This document shows positions 1 through 9,182 of a stretch of 64,000 nucleotides of DNA, one piece after another. Origin of the DNA: CAVZLD01 sp963776055 (GTDB lineage Bacteria; Planctomycetota; Planctomycetia; Pirellulales; Pirellulaceae); contig CAVZLD010000008.1 of NCBI GenBank assembly GCA_963776055.1, positions 218,625 to 282,624 on the forward strand. The letters run 5' to 3'. The position numbers and the translations under genes are program-made. How positions within the stretch are numbered: position 1 is the first letter of the stretch; every line of letters starts with the position of its first letter. The notes under the pieces are model-generated. The model saw only the letters and a program-made list of their open reading frames with translations, was not told the DNA's origin and ran no database searches.

Positions 1-1
1 G

Positions 2-283
2 CCCGATGTATGGATCGATCCGCGACTGGATTTTACCGAGACGCTGGAAGAGCGACTGTTGGCCGCCGCTTGTCTGCATTGCCAGTCGACGGAGATTGCG
101 TTGCTGTCGGCCTTGCCGCCCGGCGCCGGCTGGCGGCGATTAGCGCAGCGCTTCAAGAAGCGGTGGGTCCACGTTCCCCTGGCACAATTCAGTGACTCCA
201 CGATTCAGCAACTGCGGATGGTCCATGTCCTGAACGGACGTCAGGTGCGCAGCTACGCGGCCCACTTCATTCGCAAAGCGTGA
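2..283 (+). CDS. C-terminal fragment of an unrecognised protein
   Basis: An open frame enters from the left edge and ends at a TGA at 281-283, giving about 93 residues. The fragment is mixed hydrophobic and basic, with a short Cys-His-Cys stretch (ACLHCQS) and a basic RRLAQRFKKRW segment, and ends HFIRKA. I recognise no family. It converges on the exporter gene at 355-2688, with a 71-base gap holding a small G5/C5 hairpin at 297-313 that lacks a T tract. Coding potential is inferred from the open frame running from the edge and from the absence of a better gene on the other strand. The start lies outside the window. Confidence 0.5.
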   Translation, partial: PDVWIDPRLDFTETLEERLLAAACLHCQSTEIALLSALPPGAGWRRLAQRFKKRWVHVPLAQFSDSTIQQLRMVHVLNGRQVRSYAAHFIRKA

Positions 284-354
284 GTCGGAACCCGTCGGGG
301 GCAATTGTCCCCCAGCGGATCCGAGCGCTGCGTAGGTAATCCACCGCAAGCGAG

Positions 355-2688
355 CTATCCGGGTCCGATTTCCTGCGGATGGGGAACCGATTCCAGCGAC
401 GACGGACTCGCGCGGCGGCGGCTGGCTTGGCAGAAGCTACGGCCCCACGGACTGACCAGCAGCGCCGGCAACAGCAGCAAGTCGCCCACCAGTGCGGCAA
501 GCAGCAACGCGGCCATCAGCCATGAAAAGCGGCGAATCGGCATGAAGGAACTTAAGGAGAAAACCAGCAAGGCACAGGCACACACGAGCGTGGTGTGGAT
601 CATTGCTCCGGCGCAACGATGCAGGGCCGTCCGCATCGCATCGAAGTGGGAGGCGTTGTTTTCAATTTCACGACGGTGCCAGGTCAGCAGATGGAAGGTG
701 TCGTCCACCGCGATTCCCATGGCGGCGCTAGCGGTCATGATCGAACCGATCTCGATCCAGATGTTGAACCACCCCATGATGCCGAACACGACAACGGCCG
801 GCAAAATGTTCGGAAGCATCGCCAACAGCCCGGACCGCAGATCACGCAAGGCAACAATCATGACCAGCGCGATCACGGCGAATGCCAATACGAAGCTCTC
901 CACGAGATCGCTCAGAAGTTCCCGTTGCGCCTTGTAGATCAGCGGGATTACGCCGGTATATGTCACGTCGACTTGGTCAAGCGACTCGACAATTGGGTCA
1001 ATCCGCTGACGCAGCGTTTCGACAAAGCGGCCGTAATCCACGTCGCTGAGAGCCGACGCGCGAATGCTGATCCGCCACAAGGGATTCCCCTGTTCGTCGC
1101 GGCTGAAGAAGTGGTTCTCGTCCAGTCGCTGCGTCAAATCTTCCGCACGGCGACGAAGCATCGTGCGCCGCGTGACCTGGAGAACCCCGCCACTGCCCGG
1201 TCGTGCCGGCGCAAAATCCGCCCCCGAGAGGGTGGCCCCTACGTCGGGCAATTGTTCCACACGCCGTTGCATCCGGGCGACCTGCTGCAACTCCGCGAAG
1301 AACCGTTGGCCCTCCGGAGATTCGTCTGCCGCAGAAGGCTCGGTCTTGGGAAATCGCACGACGATCTCCAAAGGGACCAGAGGACCGAGGTTCTCCTCGA
1401 GCCAGCGGTAGTCCCGCAAAATGCGGCTCTTCGAACCAAAGCGGTACTGGAGCTTCACCGTCGAGCGCAGGGAAGCAAGTCCGGCTCCCGTGGCGATCAT
1501 CAAGATCAGGCAACGGATCACAATGGCTCGATGATGGCGGTAGATGAAGTTTGCCAAACGATCGATCCGACCCGGGTACAACCGTTCCCTCGTGATCAAA
1601 GCGGTGTTGCCTTGGCGAGGACGCCAGACGGTCAGTGCGACAGGAAGCAGTGTCAAAACAACCAGCAGGCTGCCTGCCATTCCCGTCGAGGCGTAGATCC
1701 CAAACATCTTCACCGGTACGATTTCGCTGACCGCCAGAGATAGCAGGCCGATGGCCGTGGTTCCTGCCGCCAGGAGACACGGCCGCCACCCGTGTCGTAA
1801 GGCATCCAAGGGAGCGACCTGCCATGGGCCCTCTTCCAACGCATCGCGATAATAGTTCACCAAGTGAAGCGTCGAAGAGATGCTCAGGACAAAAATCAAG
1901 GGAGGCAACATGGTCATCACCAGATTCATGTTGCCGCCGGTGTAATACAGAATCGCCATTGCCGCCGACGTGCTGTAGATCGCGACGACCATCGCGATCG
2001 CCGCTAGTCGGAAACTCCGCAGCCGAATCCAGGTGATCAGCAAGGCGATCAGGCCGGATAACGCCGCCAGCTCCAACAACAGCCGCTGGCTCTCGACATC
2101 AATCGTGGCGGCGTCCACCGTGGGGCCGCCGAGATGAAGTTGATTCGGATCCAGCCCACAAGATTCCTCCGCCACGCGATAGATCGTTTCCACTGCGGCC
2201 GCTCGATCGGCGACTCCTCGTGGCGATACCGTCAGAATGACGCAGGTCGTGGAACCGTTGGGCCCAATCAAGATTCCCTGCAGCCGCCGCTTGGCCTCCG
2301 CGGCCGGCAGGCTGATCGGGCGATTCGCCAGTTGGCGCAGGACCCGCAGCCCGGTCGTCGCTCGCTGAAAGTAAGCGGTCTCCGGATCCTGCACCAGCGT
2401 CTGAGCCAACTGCTCGGCACGCGGGTCCGACAGATTGCACCCGGGCCAGCTGACGACCGTGATTTCATCGTTGCCGAAATGCTGCTGCAGCCAGTCGTAC
2501 TTGTCGGTTTCCTCGAAGCCGCGTGGCAGCCACTGCCGCGGGTCGTTCGAATTGCTATCCAGCGCCCCGAAGACGCCGTATAGCAACCAAGGCAGGAGCC
2601 CGGTCAGTACCAGCAGTACGCCGATTGTATACCGCTTGGAAAGGCCGCGGTCAGAATCCGGCGGCGATGCATTCACCTCGGTCGGCAT
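355..2688 (-). CDS. MMPL/RND-family exporter
   Basis: A 777-residue inner-membrane protein with RND superfamily topology of the MMPL/hydrophobe-exporter branch. TM1 lies near residues 20-42. A large extracytoplasmic loop follows to about 210, then a bundle of five to six helices to about 370 (a sterol-sensing-like block), another TM near 390, a second large loop to about 610, and a second helix bundle to about 760. The segment MGIAVDDTFHLL in the second bundle carries the Asp pair typical of RND proton relay helices. The ATG at 2688 is preceded by AGGA and overlaps the upstream hydrolase gene by 16 bases, so the two are probably translationally coupled. Substrate unknown; planctomycete relatives are often linked to lipid or hopanoid export, which cannot be shown here. 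Confidence 0.9.
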   Translation of the reverse strand: MPTEVNASPPDSDRGLSKRYTIGVLLVLTGLLPWLLYGVFGALDSNSNDPRQWLPRGFEETDKYDWLQQHFGNDEITVVSWPGCNLSDPRAEQLAQTLVQDPETAYFQRATTGLRVLRQLANRPISLPAAEAKRRLQGILIGPNGSTTCVILTVSPRGVADRAAAVETIYRVAEESCGLDPNQLHLGGPTVDAATIDVESQRLLLELAALSGLIALLITWIRLRSFRLAAIAMVVAIYSTSAAMAILYYTGGNMNLVMTMLPPLIFVLSISSTLHLVNYYRDALEEGPWQVAPLDALRHGWRPCLLAAGTTAIGLLSLAVSEIVPVKMFGIYASTGMAGSLLVVLTLLPVALTVWRPRQGNTALITRERLYPGRIDRLANFIYRHHRAIVIRCLILMIATGAGLASLRSTVKLQYRFGSKSRILRDYRWLEENLGPLVPLEIVVRFPKTEPSAADESPEGQRFFAELQQVARMQRRVEQLPDVGATLSGADFAPARPGSGGVLQVTRRTMLRRRAEDLTQRLDENHFFSRDEQGNPLWRISIRASALSDVDYGRFVETLRQRIDPIVESLDQVDVTYTGVIPLIYKAQRELLSDLVESFVLAFAVIALVMIVALRDLRSGLLAMLPNILPAVVVFGIMGWFNIWIEIGSIMTASAAMGIAVDDTFHLLTWHRREIENNASHFDAMRTALHRCAGAMIHTTLVCACALLVFSLSSFMPIRRFSWLMAALLLAALVGDLLLLPALLVSPWGRSFCQASRRRASPSSLESVPHPQEIGPG

Positions 2689-3509
2689 GGTGTCCTGTTG
2701 CCGGATTGTCGCGTTCCGTCGGTCAGAAAGCTCCCCAGCAACCGAGAGAACTGCTCCGGTTGCTCAATCGGTGGCGCGTGCCCACAGTCGTCTAAGAAGA
2801 CCAGCTCCGAAGATCGAATGTGATCGGAAAACTGCTCGGCGACGAACGGTGGCGTGATCGAGTCATCACGACCCCAAACAATCAGCGTCGGGACGTGCAC
2901 CTTTTCGAGGTCTTCGAGCATATAGTGGTCGCGGGTTGCCTTGGCCACCCTCAGCAAAAATCGGCGGTAGTGCCGGTCACTGAGCATCTCGTAGATATCG
3001 TCCACTAATTCGGGAGTCACATGCACCGGGTCGTGGAAGATCTCGCATGCCTGCTCACGAATGAATTCGCGACAGACGCGCGGCGGACGACCACCGCTCA
3101 GGCTCCGCTCGAACAGCCCGGCGCTGCCGCTCAGAATGAGCCGTTCGACTCGTTCCGGCTGCAACAGGTAGTAGTGAAGCGCGACTTGGCCGCCCAGCGA
3201 ATTGCCACACAGGGCCACTTGATCAAGCTGCATCGCGTCCGTGAACCGGATCAAGTAATGGGTCAGCTGGTCCAAGGACCGAAAAGCCGTGTGGCGACGT
3301 GTCTTGTCGTGATCGATCGGCAGCTGCAGAGCGAGAAAACGCCGGTCGCCGGCCAAATCGTGCATCAGCGACAACCAGTTGGAAGGACTGCCGAAGAGCC
3401 CGTGCAGTAGCACAACGGGTGGTCCGCCGGTACCGATGTCAAAGAAACGAAACTCGGTTCCGTCCTCTGTTGTGATCGTCTCGCAGCCTCGCGCCGTGGT
3501 GATAGTCAT
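2673..3509 (-). CDS. Alpha/beta hydrolase
   Basis: A 278-residue alpha/beta-hydrolase-fold protein. Visible landmarks are the oxyanion strand VVLLHGLFG near residue 33, the nucleophile elbow GNSLGG near 102, the acid in WGRDDSITP and the catalytic His in DCGHAPPIEQP near 255. No signal peptide is present, so it is probably cytoplasmic. The 3' end overlaps the start of the MMPL exporter by 16 bases, so the pair forms an operon. That suggests the hydrolase acts on, or prepares, a substrate moved by the exporter, which is inference. The exact ester or amide substrate cannot be read from sequence. Confidence 0.88.
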   Translation of the reverse strand: MTITTARGCETITTEDGTEFRFFDIGTGGPPVVLLHGLFGSPSNWLSLMHDLAGDRRFLALQLPIDHDKTRRHTAFRSLDQLTHYLIRFTDAMQLDQVALCGNSLGGQVALHYYLLQPERVERLILSGSAGLFERSLSGGRPPRVCREFIREQACEIFHDPVHVTPELVDDIYEMLSDRHYRRFLLRVAKATRDHYMLEDLEKVHVPTLIVWGRDDSITPPFVAEQFSDHIRSSELVFLDDCGHAPPIEQPEQFSRLLGSFLTDGTRQSGNRTPCRPR

Positions 3510-3819
3510 GGTTCCGTTAAGGGCTCCGGGTTACAAAGGGTCGCGAGTTGCTCCCCCCTCCTGTCGCCGGGGGGAATCGATCGGATGGATGCGAAGCGAA
3601 CGTCAATATATACACGATTCCAGCACCTGTTGCAGAGAAAAACGTCGGCGATCCGCACGCTGGGAGCTTTAAGAAATCTGGGGCGCGCAATTTATTCCCC
3701 ACTTTCCCGAACGTCGAAAGCGACTCTTTCGTCTACGGCAAGTTGTCTGGTTGTCGCGATTCGATTTTATCCGGGCGATTCCGGCGCGGCAAATGGAGTG
3801 AATCCTGCGATCTGGTTTG
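3510..3819. other. Intergenic region, nothing clear
   Basis: This lies between two minus-strand genes and should hold the promoter of the hydrolase-exporter pair. A C6/G6 inverted repeat sits at 3553-3574 with a 10-nt loop and no T tract. I see no convincing gene, RNA or repeat. Confidence 0.4.
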
Positions 3820-4878
3820 TCAGCGAACCCGATTCGGCGGGCGTTCGGCGATCGGTGCGGGTGGAATGGCTTGTCGCTCGGCAGCTGACACGAAATACCC
3901 ATTTTCGAGAAACTGAAGTGTGTGGCGTAACACTCGCGGATCGTGGGCGATCAGCTCGTGCAGGGCCGGTACGACCAGAAAATCGGTAGCACCGGGCAAA
4001 CGAGTCGTTTCCACGGTGATGCGGCCGTCATCGTCTCCCGGCAGGAGAAATGGGCTCATCCCCACACGATTCCGCATTCCGCCCGCGATAATGCCGAATT
4101 CCGTTTTCGGCGTCGTCAATCGACTTTCCAGATCCTCCCAGCCTACCCCCAACTGCTGGCCGGCTTCTCCGAAGATTTTCTGGTAGACCCGCAAGTCGGC
4201 CAGCTTGGTGGCCGCAATGGATCCGTTGTTGGGGGGGGCAATCATCACGATGCGGCGGATTCGCGGATCCGGCCGCCAGCCTTGGTGCGGCGACGGATCG
4301 CCGGCCAGGTATCGGCGGATGACGATGTTTCCCATGCTGTGGCCGACCAGGTCGATCGATTCGATCCCCTTCAAGTGTCGGATCACACTGGCCAGACTGC
4401 GCGCGTGATCGTCGACGCTCGATCGCAAACTGGAATAATCCATTGGAAAAACTTCATATCCACCGTGCTTATGCAAGTAGCGGCCCAGTTGTTTCATCGA
4501 CCAGCAGGGCGCGGCCAGGCCGTGCAGCAGCACGACGCCCTTGCCCCGCATCGGTGGCAATTCCTGCTCCTGCTTGACGAGCTCCAATCGAGCGAGGCAA
4601 TCGTCGAACGAGCCCTTGAGTTGCGTGTCGCCGTCTTCATCGACCAACCGGCACTGCTCGTCATGCACGTGCCTCTGAATCCTCCATTGATGAAACAGCA
4701 GTTCGTCGCTCCACGCGGTGACGCTGTCCAGCGAGGGCTTGGGGAGCGATATCCTATCGGTTAGCCGCGATACGGTGCTCGGCTCGGTCAAATCTTCCGC
4801 CCGGATGGTACTAACGATGGCGAAGCAGATCAGAAAACCGAGCGAAAATGAGAGAAGCTGCCTTTGGCCTGAGGTCAT
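3820..4878 (-). CDS. Secreted lipase/esterase-like alpha/beta hydrolase
   Basis: About 352 residues. The ATG at 4878 is chosen over the upstream TTG (4893) because a GGAGG lies six bases before it. The N-terminus is a signal peptide (hydrophobic LLSFSLGFLICFAIV, cleavage near IRAED). The mature part has GVVLLHGLAAP, the nucleophile elbow GHSMGN near residue 175, and a late region (GATDFLVVPALHELIAHDP) likely to hold the catalytic His. The order resembles the PGAP1/triacylglycerol-lipase group of alpha/beta hydrolases. It probably acts in the periplasm on lipids or esters. It is divergent from the CDGSH gene and separated by 310 bases from the next minus-strand gene, so it is likely monocistronic. 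Confidence 0.85.
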   Translation of the reverse strand: MTSGQRQLLSFSLGFLICFAIVSTIRAEDLTEPSTVSRLTDRISLPKPSLDSVTAWSDELLFHQWRIQRHVHDEQCRLVDEDGDTQLKGSFDDCLARLELVKQEQELPPMRGKGVVLLHGLAAPCWSMKQLGRYLHKHGGYEVFPMDYSSLRSSVDDHARSLASVIRHLKGIESIDLVGHSMGNIVIRRYLAGDPSPHQGWRPDPRIRRIVMIAPPNNGSIAATKLADLRVYQKIFGEAGQQLGVGWEDLESRLTTPKTEFGIIAGGMRNRVGMSPFLLPGDDDGRITVETTRLPGATDFLVVPALHELIAHDPRVLRHTLQFLENGYFVSAAERQAIPPAPIAERPPNRVR

Positions 4879-5217
4879 CGAGATCCTCCACAAGATTCCG
4901 CAGGATGAGGTCGACGGGCTTGGTATCTTATCAACGGAACCGGACGCGACAAGATCATTCGCGCACCGCTCGTGCCGGGTTCCAGGCGGGCTGCCTCCGG
5001 GCGATCGCCCTCGTTGGCAAACTCCGGAAAAAAGCGAAACTTGAGAACTGCATCATCTCCACACCAGGGGGAGGCAGCTACTATGCTACGGATTCCATTT
5101 TTTCGCCGCCGCGGTTTGTCCGAAAGTGGGTATTCCGCTCGCTGACGTCGCTCTTGCCTCAAGTGATTGGGTTGACTGCGGTGGCAGGGTGATCTTGGTA
5201 AAATGAAAGGATGATTC
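4879..5217. other. Divergent intergenic region
   Basis: About 340 bases between the divergent lipase and CDGSH genes, so it should carry both promoters. I see no strong promoter match and no RNA structure that I can support. Confidence 0.35.
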
Positions 5218-5433
5218 ATGTCGGAGCTTCGAATCCAGATCCGCGACAATGGCCCGTTCCTGGTTGAGGGTTCATTCGAATTGATCGATGCCAGCGGGCA
5301 GAAGTACACGTTGGATGCGAGCAAGCCGGTGTGTGCCTTGTGTCGTTGCGGCCAATCGGCGAACCGCCCTTTCTGTGACGGCTCGCACAAAGCCTGTGGC
5401 TTCCAGTCTTCCGAAAGGGCTCCGGTCGGGTGA
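5218..5433 (+). CDS. CDGSH iron-sulfur domain protein
   Basis: A 71-residue protein with a complete CDGSH signature: C-x-C-x2-S-x3-P-x-C-D-G-S-H in CRCGQSANRPFCDGSH at residues 42-57. In this family three Cys and one His bind a redox-active 2Fe-2S cluster. The domain makes up the second half of the protein. The first half (about 1-38) is a beta-rich N-terminal stretch common in bacterial single-CDGSH proteins. No membrane segment or signal peptide, so it is cytosolic. AAAGGATG lies just before the ATG. The role in the cell is unknown; electron transfer or cluster storage is the usual proposal. Confidence 0.93.
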   Translation: MSELRIQIRDNGPFLVEGSFELIDASGQKYTLDASKPVCALCRCGQSANRPFCDGSHKACGFQSSERAPVG

Positions 5434-5709
5434 TTTGCCCGCCGTCGCGGTCCCACACGCGTCGAATGGCACGCTCCGGGTTCTGATTGCGCGACATCTT
5501 TTCCCCAACCGGAGACGGAGGATCGACGGCGGACCGGGGGCCGGAGCGATGCACGATTCCCGCTCATCTATCGCGATCGGTGATCCTCGGTGCGCCGATC
5601 GCCGACACTCTCTGGCGGAATCCCATGCCGTGGTTTAGCATCGAGAGTCTTCGCCGCCATTTTTCTGAAGGAACTTGATTCTCGGTCCGGCTTGAAAGGA
5701 GATTGCCAC

Positions 5710-6544
5710 ATGTCGCGCGAGCCCGAGGTGGAAGTGGAGATTGCGGAAACTTCCGAGCGTTTTATCGGGCAATGGAATCGCCTGATCAGTACCACGAATT
5801 GGGAGAAGGGACGGATCATCCACGAGTGGCGATCAGCTGGCGTCGCATCAGGAGCCCCCGCGACCGAATACTCGGATGAGGCCTGGAGTCGACTCGTCGG
5901 CGGCGTGACGGGCCAGCACGTGGGGCGACTCCGCCGGGTGTACGAACGTTTTGGCGGAGTGTATCAGGACTACGAAGGCCTGTATTGGAGTCATTTTCAG
6001 GCGGCACTCGACTGGGATGATGCGGAGATGTGGCTGGAGGGTGGCGCTGCAGAATTCCTGGTCGGTATCGCAGGTTCGCCAGCAGCGCTGGGAGACTCTG
6101 GGGGCGGCGGACGGTGAGGAACCGCGGGAAGCGGACTTGGTTGCGGTTGACCCGGACGAGGACTTCGTTTCGTCAGCCGCTGGTCCGTCCGATCAGGCGG
6201 ACGTCGTGTCACGCACCGTGCCTGACGGGGAGTTTCTGGCGGAGGCACGGAGTCCGGCGGGACCTGACTTTGGCGACGAGGACGAGCCGGCCGCACACGG
6301 ACGGAAGGAGGACCTGGCGACGGATCTTCCGAGACAGGATGAACCGGCTTGTATACCCTTGCAACGTCCTTTCGAGAATCTGCCCCCGTTGCCCGAGGAT
6401 TTAGCAGGGGCCTTCGAGTCTTTTCAGTTAGCCATTCTGCGCCACAAGGCCAGCGGGTGGCAGGAAACATCGTGTGACGACGTGCTGGCCTCGCTCGACG
6501 CCCTCAAAACGCTCACGCTGGCTCCATCGGCCGCAGACGCCTAA
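5710..6544 (+). CDS. Conserved planctomycete-type protein, frameshifted
   Basis: The ATG at 5710 follows AAAGGAG. The first frame runs SERFIGQWNRLISTTNWEKG to EMWLEGG, then loses sense. The continuation (LQNSWSVSQVRQQRWETLG, followed by an acidic middle and a C-terminal PLPEDLAGAFESFQLAILRHK block) lies in the next frame, which ends at 6544. One extra G near 6043-6047 (GGTGGCG read for GGTGCG) restores a single protein of about 277 residues. The N-terminal 130 residues (Trp-rich, YWSHFQAALDW) match a conserved family I associate with planctomycetes, without known function. No signal peptide. The ORF at 6562 follows 17 bases later, so they may be co-transcribed. Confidence 0.75.
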
Positions 6545-6561
6545 TCGGATTGCGAACTCCT

Positions 6562-7167
6562 ATGACAGAAGATTCGTTGGAAAGTGCGCGTCACAGCATT
6601 CGAGATGAACTAGGGGCTGTAGCGGTTTTCATCGGGGTTGTCTGGGCCGTTTTTCTGCTGGACCAATTCCTCCCCTTGGAACGATTCGGTCTGGTGCCCC
6701 GGCACCTGATCGGCTTGGTTGGGATTGTCACGATGACCTTTTTGCATGCCGACTTCGCACATCTGTTAGGCAATACGGCTCCCTTGTTTATTCTGTTGAC
6801 CCTTCTGGCTGGCTCCAATGCCCAGTCCTGGCAGATCGTCGGGTTGATCATTGGGTTGGGCGGCAGCCTGTTGTGGATTCTGGGGACTCCTGGGACCCAC
6901 TTGGGAGCCAGCTTGTTGATCTCGGGGTTGGTCACGTTCCTGATTGCGGCCGGGTTGTTCTTCGAACGGCGTCCTGTTTCGCTGGCGATCGCTCTGATCG
7001 TGGGTTTCTTGTACGGAATACCGTTGCTGATGAGCGTCATTCCACGCTTCTCTTCCACGAATCGAATATCTTGGGATGGGCATCTTTACGGCGCGATCGC
7101 CGGTGTAGCCATTGCCTACCTGCTGATCCGCCGGTCCTCCTCAGCGGCGCCGCCGGATCTGGCGTAG
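6562..7167 (+). CDS. Rhomboid-family intramembrane protease
   Basis: A 201-residue membrane protein with about six hydrophobic helices. FLHADFAHLLGN matches the rhomboid L1/TM2 motif (H-x3-H-x2-N). The catalytic Ser is in GTHLGASLLISGL, and the partner His in the last helix is WDGHLYGAIAG. The usual GxSG is replaced by GASL here. The fold is otherwise complete, so I call it a likely active but atypical rhomboid. The ATG at 6562 is preferred to the TTG at 6550. It sits directly behind the conserved protein at 5710-6544, with no terminator visible between. Confidence 0.88.
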   Translation: MTEDSLESARHSIRDELGAVAVFIGVVWAVFLLDQFLPLERFGLVPRHLIGLVGIVTMTFLHADFAHLLGNTAPLFILLTLLAGSNAQSWQIVGLIIGLGGSLLWILGTPGTHLGASLLISGLVTFLIAAGLFFERRPVSLAIALIVGFLYGIPLLMSVIPRFSSTNRISWDGHLYGAIAGVAIAYLLIRRSSSAAPPDLA

Positions 7168-7680
7168 GATCCTGCCGCTCGATCGATGTGCTTGGCACCT
7201 AGCGAGCAGCAGGGGGACTCGCCTGCCATCGCAGGTGCCCACGGAACGTCTACTCGCTACAGCGCGGAGCACCTCCTGTCGCGTCTCATCGCCCTCTCTG
7301 CTCGGAAGACATGTCGCCCCGAACGCTGCCTGTTCGTGCGAGAAGCACGAGATCGCGTTTTTTCCCCTCTGAAGAGGGTGCGGGATGGAGCGAATGCTGG
7401 CAACCGCTGGTCGTCGCCGACCGAATACGTCGGTCAGAAGTTGATCGATGGCCCGCGTCGAAAACCAATTTGTCTCCCAAAGCCATGTGTACAACAGCAC
7501 TGGCCAGCGGTTATAGTGTCTTCGGCTGGTTGCCGAACGAGACCCTGGGGCTGGATCCCAATCGATTTTGCCACCGCTTCGCGTTCGCTACTTCCACCGC
7601 GGGGCTGCCGCGACGGCATCCCTGATTTTTCGTTTCTTGGGCCCGATGTCAAAGTCGGGTCGGTTTCTGTTTGGAGATTG
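7168..7680. other. Long leader/intergenic region before the RRM gene
   Basis: 513 bases without a convincing gene. It contains one copy of the 64-nt dispersed repeat (7278-7341). The rest could be a long 5' untranslated region for the RNA-binding protein gene, as is common for cold-inducible RNA-binding proteins. I see no defined riboswitch. Confidence 0.4.
7278..7341 (+). repeat. 64-nt dispersed repeat, copy A
   Basis: Ungapped by-eye alignment with copies at 9649-9712 and 24534-24597. This copy matches the 24534 copy at about 49 of 64 positions. Shared blocks are CGCCCT, CTGCTC, CGAACGCT and the terminal GCGA. All three copies are intergenic. Confidence 0.6.
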
Positions 7681-7980
7681 ATGGTGGGTAAGAAGCTGTA
7701 TTGTGGGAACCTGAGTTACAACGTCCGCAGTTCCGATCTGGAGCAGTTGTTTTCTCAGTTCGGGAGCGTCGTTAGCGCCCAAGTTATCGATGACCGTGAC
7801 ACCGGGCGGAGCAAAGGTTTCGGGTTCGTCGAGATGGCAAATGACAGCGAGGCTGCGGCTGCCATCGAGGCTCTCGACGGTCGGGAGCACGAGGGTCGAG
7901 CACTTAAGGTGAACGAAGCCCGACCGCGTGAGCCGCGCGGTGGCGGTGGCGGCGGCGGTGGCCGCGGCGGCCGCTGGTAG
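7681..7980 (+). CDS. Single-RRM RNA-binding protein, Gly-rich tail
   Basis: A 99-residue protein. An RRM fills residues 1-80, with RNP2 LYCGNL near residue 6 and RNP1 KGFGFVEM near residue 43, followed by a Gly/Arg tail of about 15 residues. This is the architecture of bacterial and cyanobacterial cold-inducible RNA-binding proteins, which bind single-stranded RNA and act as RNA chaperones. The start is fixed by GGAG five bases upstream of the ATG and by the position of RNP2. An upstream in-frame extension to 7186 is not coding. A strong terminator follows at 8041. Confidence 0.94.
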   Translation: MVGKKLYCGNLSYNVRSSDLEQLFSQFGSVVSAQVIDDRDTGRSKGFGFVEMANDSEAAAAIEALDGREHEGRALKVNEARPREPRGGGGGGGGRGGRW

Positions 7981-8040
7981 TTTTTCCGGGCGAAAGCCCT
8001 GCGACGCGATCTCCTCCGCGTCCTGAAACGGAAACTTTAA

Positions 8041-8086
8041 CAGAGGTCCGGCATTCATTCCGATGGGTGCCGGACCTCTGCGTTTT
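8041..8086 (+). terminator. Rho-independent terminator of the RRM gene
   Basis: Perfect 13-bp inverted repeat (CAGAGGTCCGGCA at 8041-8053, complement at 8068-8080) with a 14-nt loop, followed by CGTTTTG. It lies between the convergent RRM and SDR genes and could serve both. Confidence 0.85.
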
Positions 8087-8134
8087 GGCCCGGTTGGGCC
8101 GCCACATTGTGGGAAGCGGCCGATGCGGGGCCGA

Positions 8135-8905
8135 TCAGCCCGAGCGAGGTGTGCTTTTGCCCTGAAGGTGGACCGTGCTGAGACCGCCGTCGATCGAGAG
8201 GGTCTCGCCGGTGATCCAACGGTTGGACGGGTCGAGGAGCCAGACAATGGCCGCGGCGATATCGTGGGGCTCTCCGAGTTGGCCCAGAGCGTGCATCGCC
8301 CGCGACGCTTGCTCGGATCGCTCATTGCTCCAGATCCGTTCGGTCAACGGTGTCTTGACGAGTCCGGGAGCGACCACGTTGAACCGTAATCGGCGCGACG
8401 CGTAGGTCGCGGCGGCCGACTTGGCCAACCCGATCACACCTGCCTTGGCTGCCGCGATGGCCTCATGGTGAGCGAGTCCGATGCGTGCGGCGGCGGAGGA
8501 AATCAGGACCACGGACCCTTCGTTCTTCATCGTTTTGGCCGCGGCTCGAACCGTGGCGAAGGCCGAAGTCAAGTTCTTTGCCAGCGTGTCGTGCCATTCG
8601 ACTTCACTGGTCAGGTGGGCGGGTTTGAGCAGGACGGAGCCGACACAATTGACGACGCCATCAATCCGGCCGAACGTCTCCATCGCCGAAGATAGGCAGG
8701 CTTCCACCTCGCCGAGTTGGGTTGCGTCCACGACAAACGACGGACTTGTCAGTTCGGTGGCAAGTGCAGTCAGCCGCTCGCTCGATCTTGCGGCGAGCAG
8801 CACGTTCCACCCTCGGGCCTTTGCCGAGCGAGCTGTTTCAGCGCCGATGCCGCCGGAGGCGCCGAAGATCACAATCGTTGGTACTGTCGAATCACCCGTG
8901 GGCAT
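8135..8905 (-). CDS. SDR-family oxidoreductase, catalytic Tyr replaced
   Basis: About 256 residues from the ATG at 8905, which has GAGGT six bases upstream; an ATG at 8917 has a poorer site. Classical short-chain dehydrogenase fold: cofactor motif GASGGIG near residue 16, NCVG in place of NNAG, a Ser in VVLISSAAA, and the C-terminal SIDGG. At the active site the usual Y-x3-K reads I-x3-K (EAIAAAKAG), so the catalytic Tyr is missing while the Lys is kept. I recall a subgroup of bacterial SDRs with this HEAIAAAK pattern. The enzyme may use another acid or may not be a redox enzyme. Confidence 0.85.
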   Translation of the reverse strand: MPTGDSTVPTIVIFGASGGIGAETARSAKARGWNVLLAARSSERLTALATELTSPSFVVDATQLGEVEACLSSAMETFGRIDGVVNCVGSVLLKPAHLTSEVEWHDTLAKNLTSAFATVRAAAKTMKNEGSVVLISSAAARIGLAHHEAIAAAKAGVIGLAKSAAATYASRRLRFNVVAPGLVKTPLTERIWSNERSEQASRAMHALGQLGEPHDIAAAIVWLLDPSNRWITGETLSIDGGLSTVHLQGKSTPRSG

Positions 8906-9182
8906 CGCTGACCTCATCTTTTTTGGCAGTGTTCGGCGGTACTGTTCTTCACTGCGTCGTCGCGAATGGTCCTCAGAAGGCAACGCGAAGACGGGAAATC
9001 TCCGGACTCCCGTGGGTCGTCCTGCCTCCTTCGCCGCGCCATGCGTAGTAAAGGCGACCGGCTCGTTTCGACAAGTCCGCAGCCAGAGCTGGCAGCATGA
9101 TTCGTAGCCACGCCGATGGACCTGCGGGGTGACCAGAAGTTATGCTGTCGGGCTCTTGCGTCGTCTTTGAGGGGAGGATCCG

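Noticed and set aside
297..313. G5/C5 hairpin between the first two genes as a terminator
   Set aside because: Stem is only five pairs and there is no T tract on either strand.
595..1743. 382-residue plus-strand frame
   Set aside because: It is antisense to the MMPL exporter gene, with no recognisable domains.
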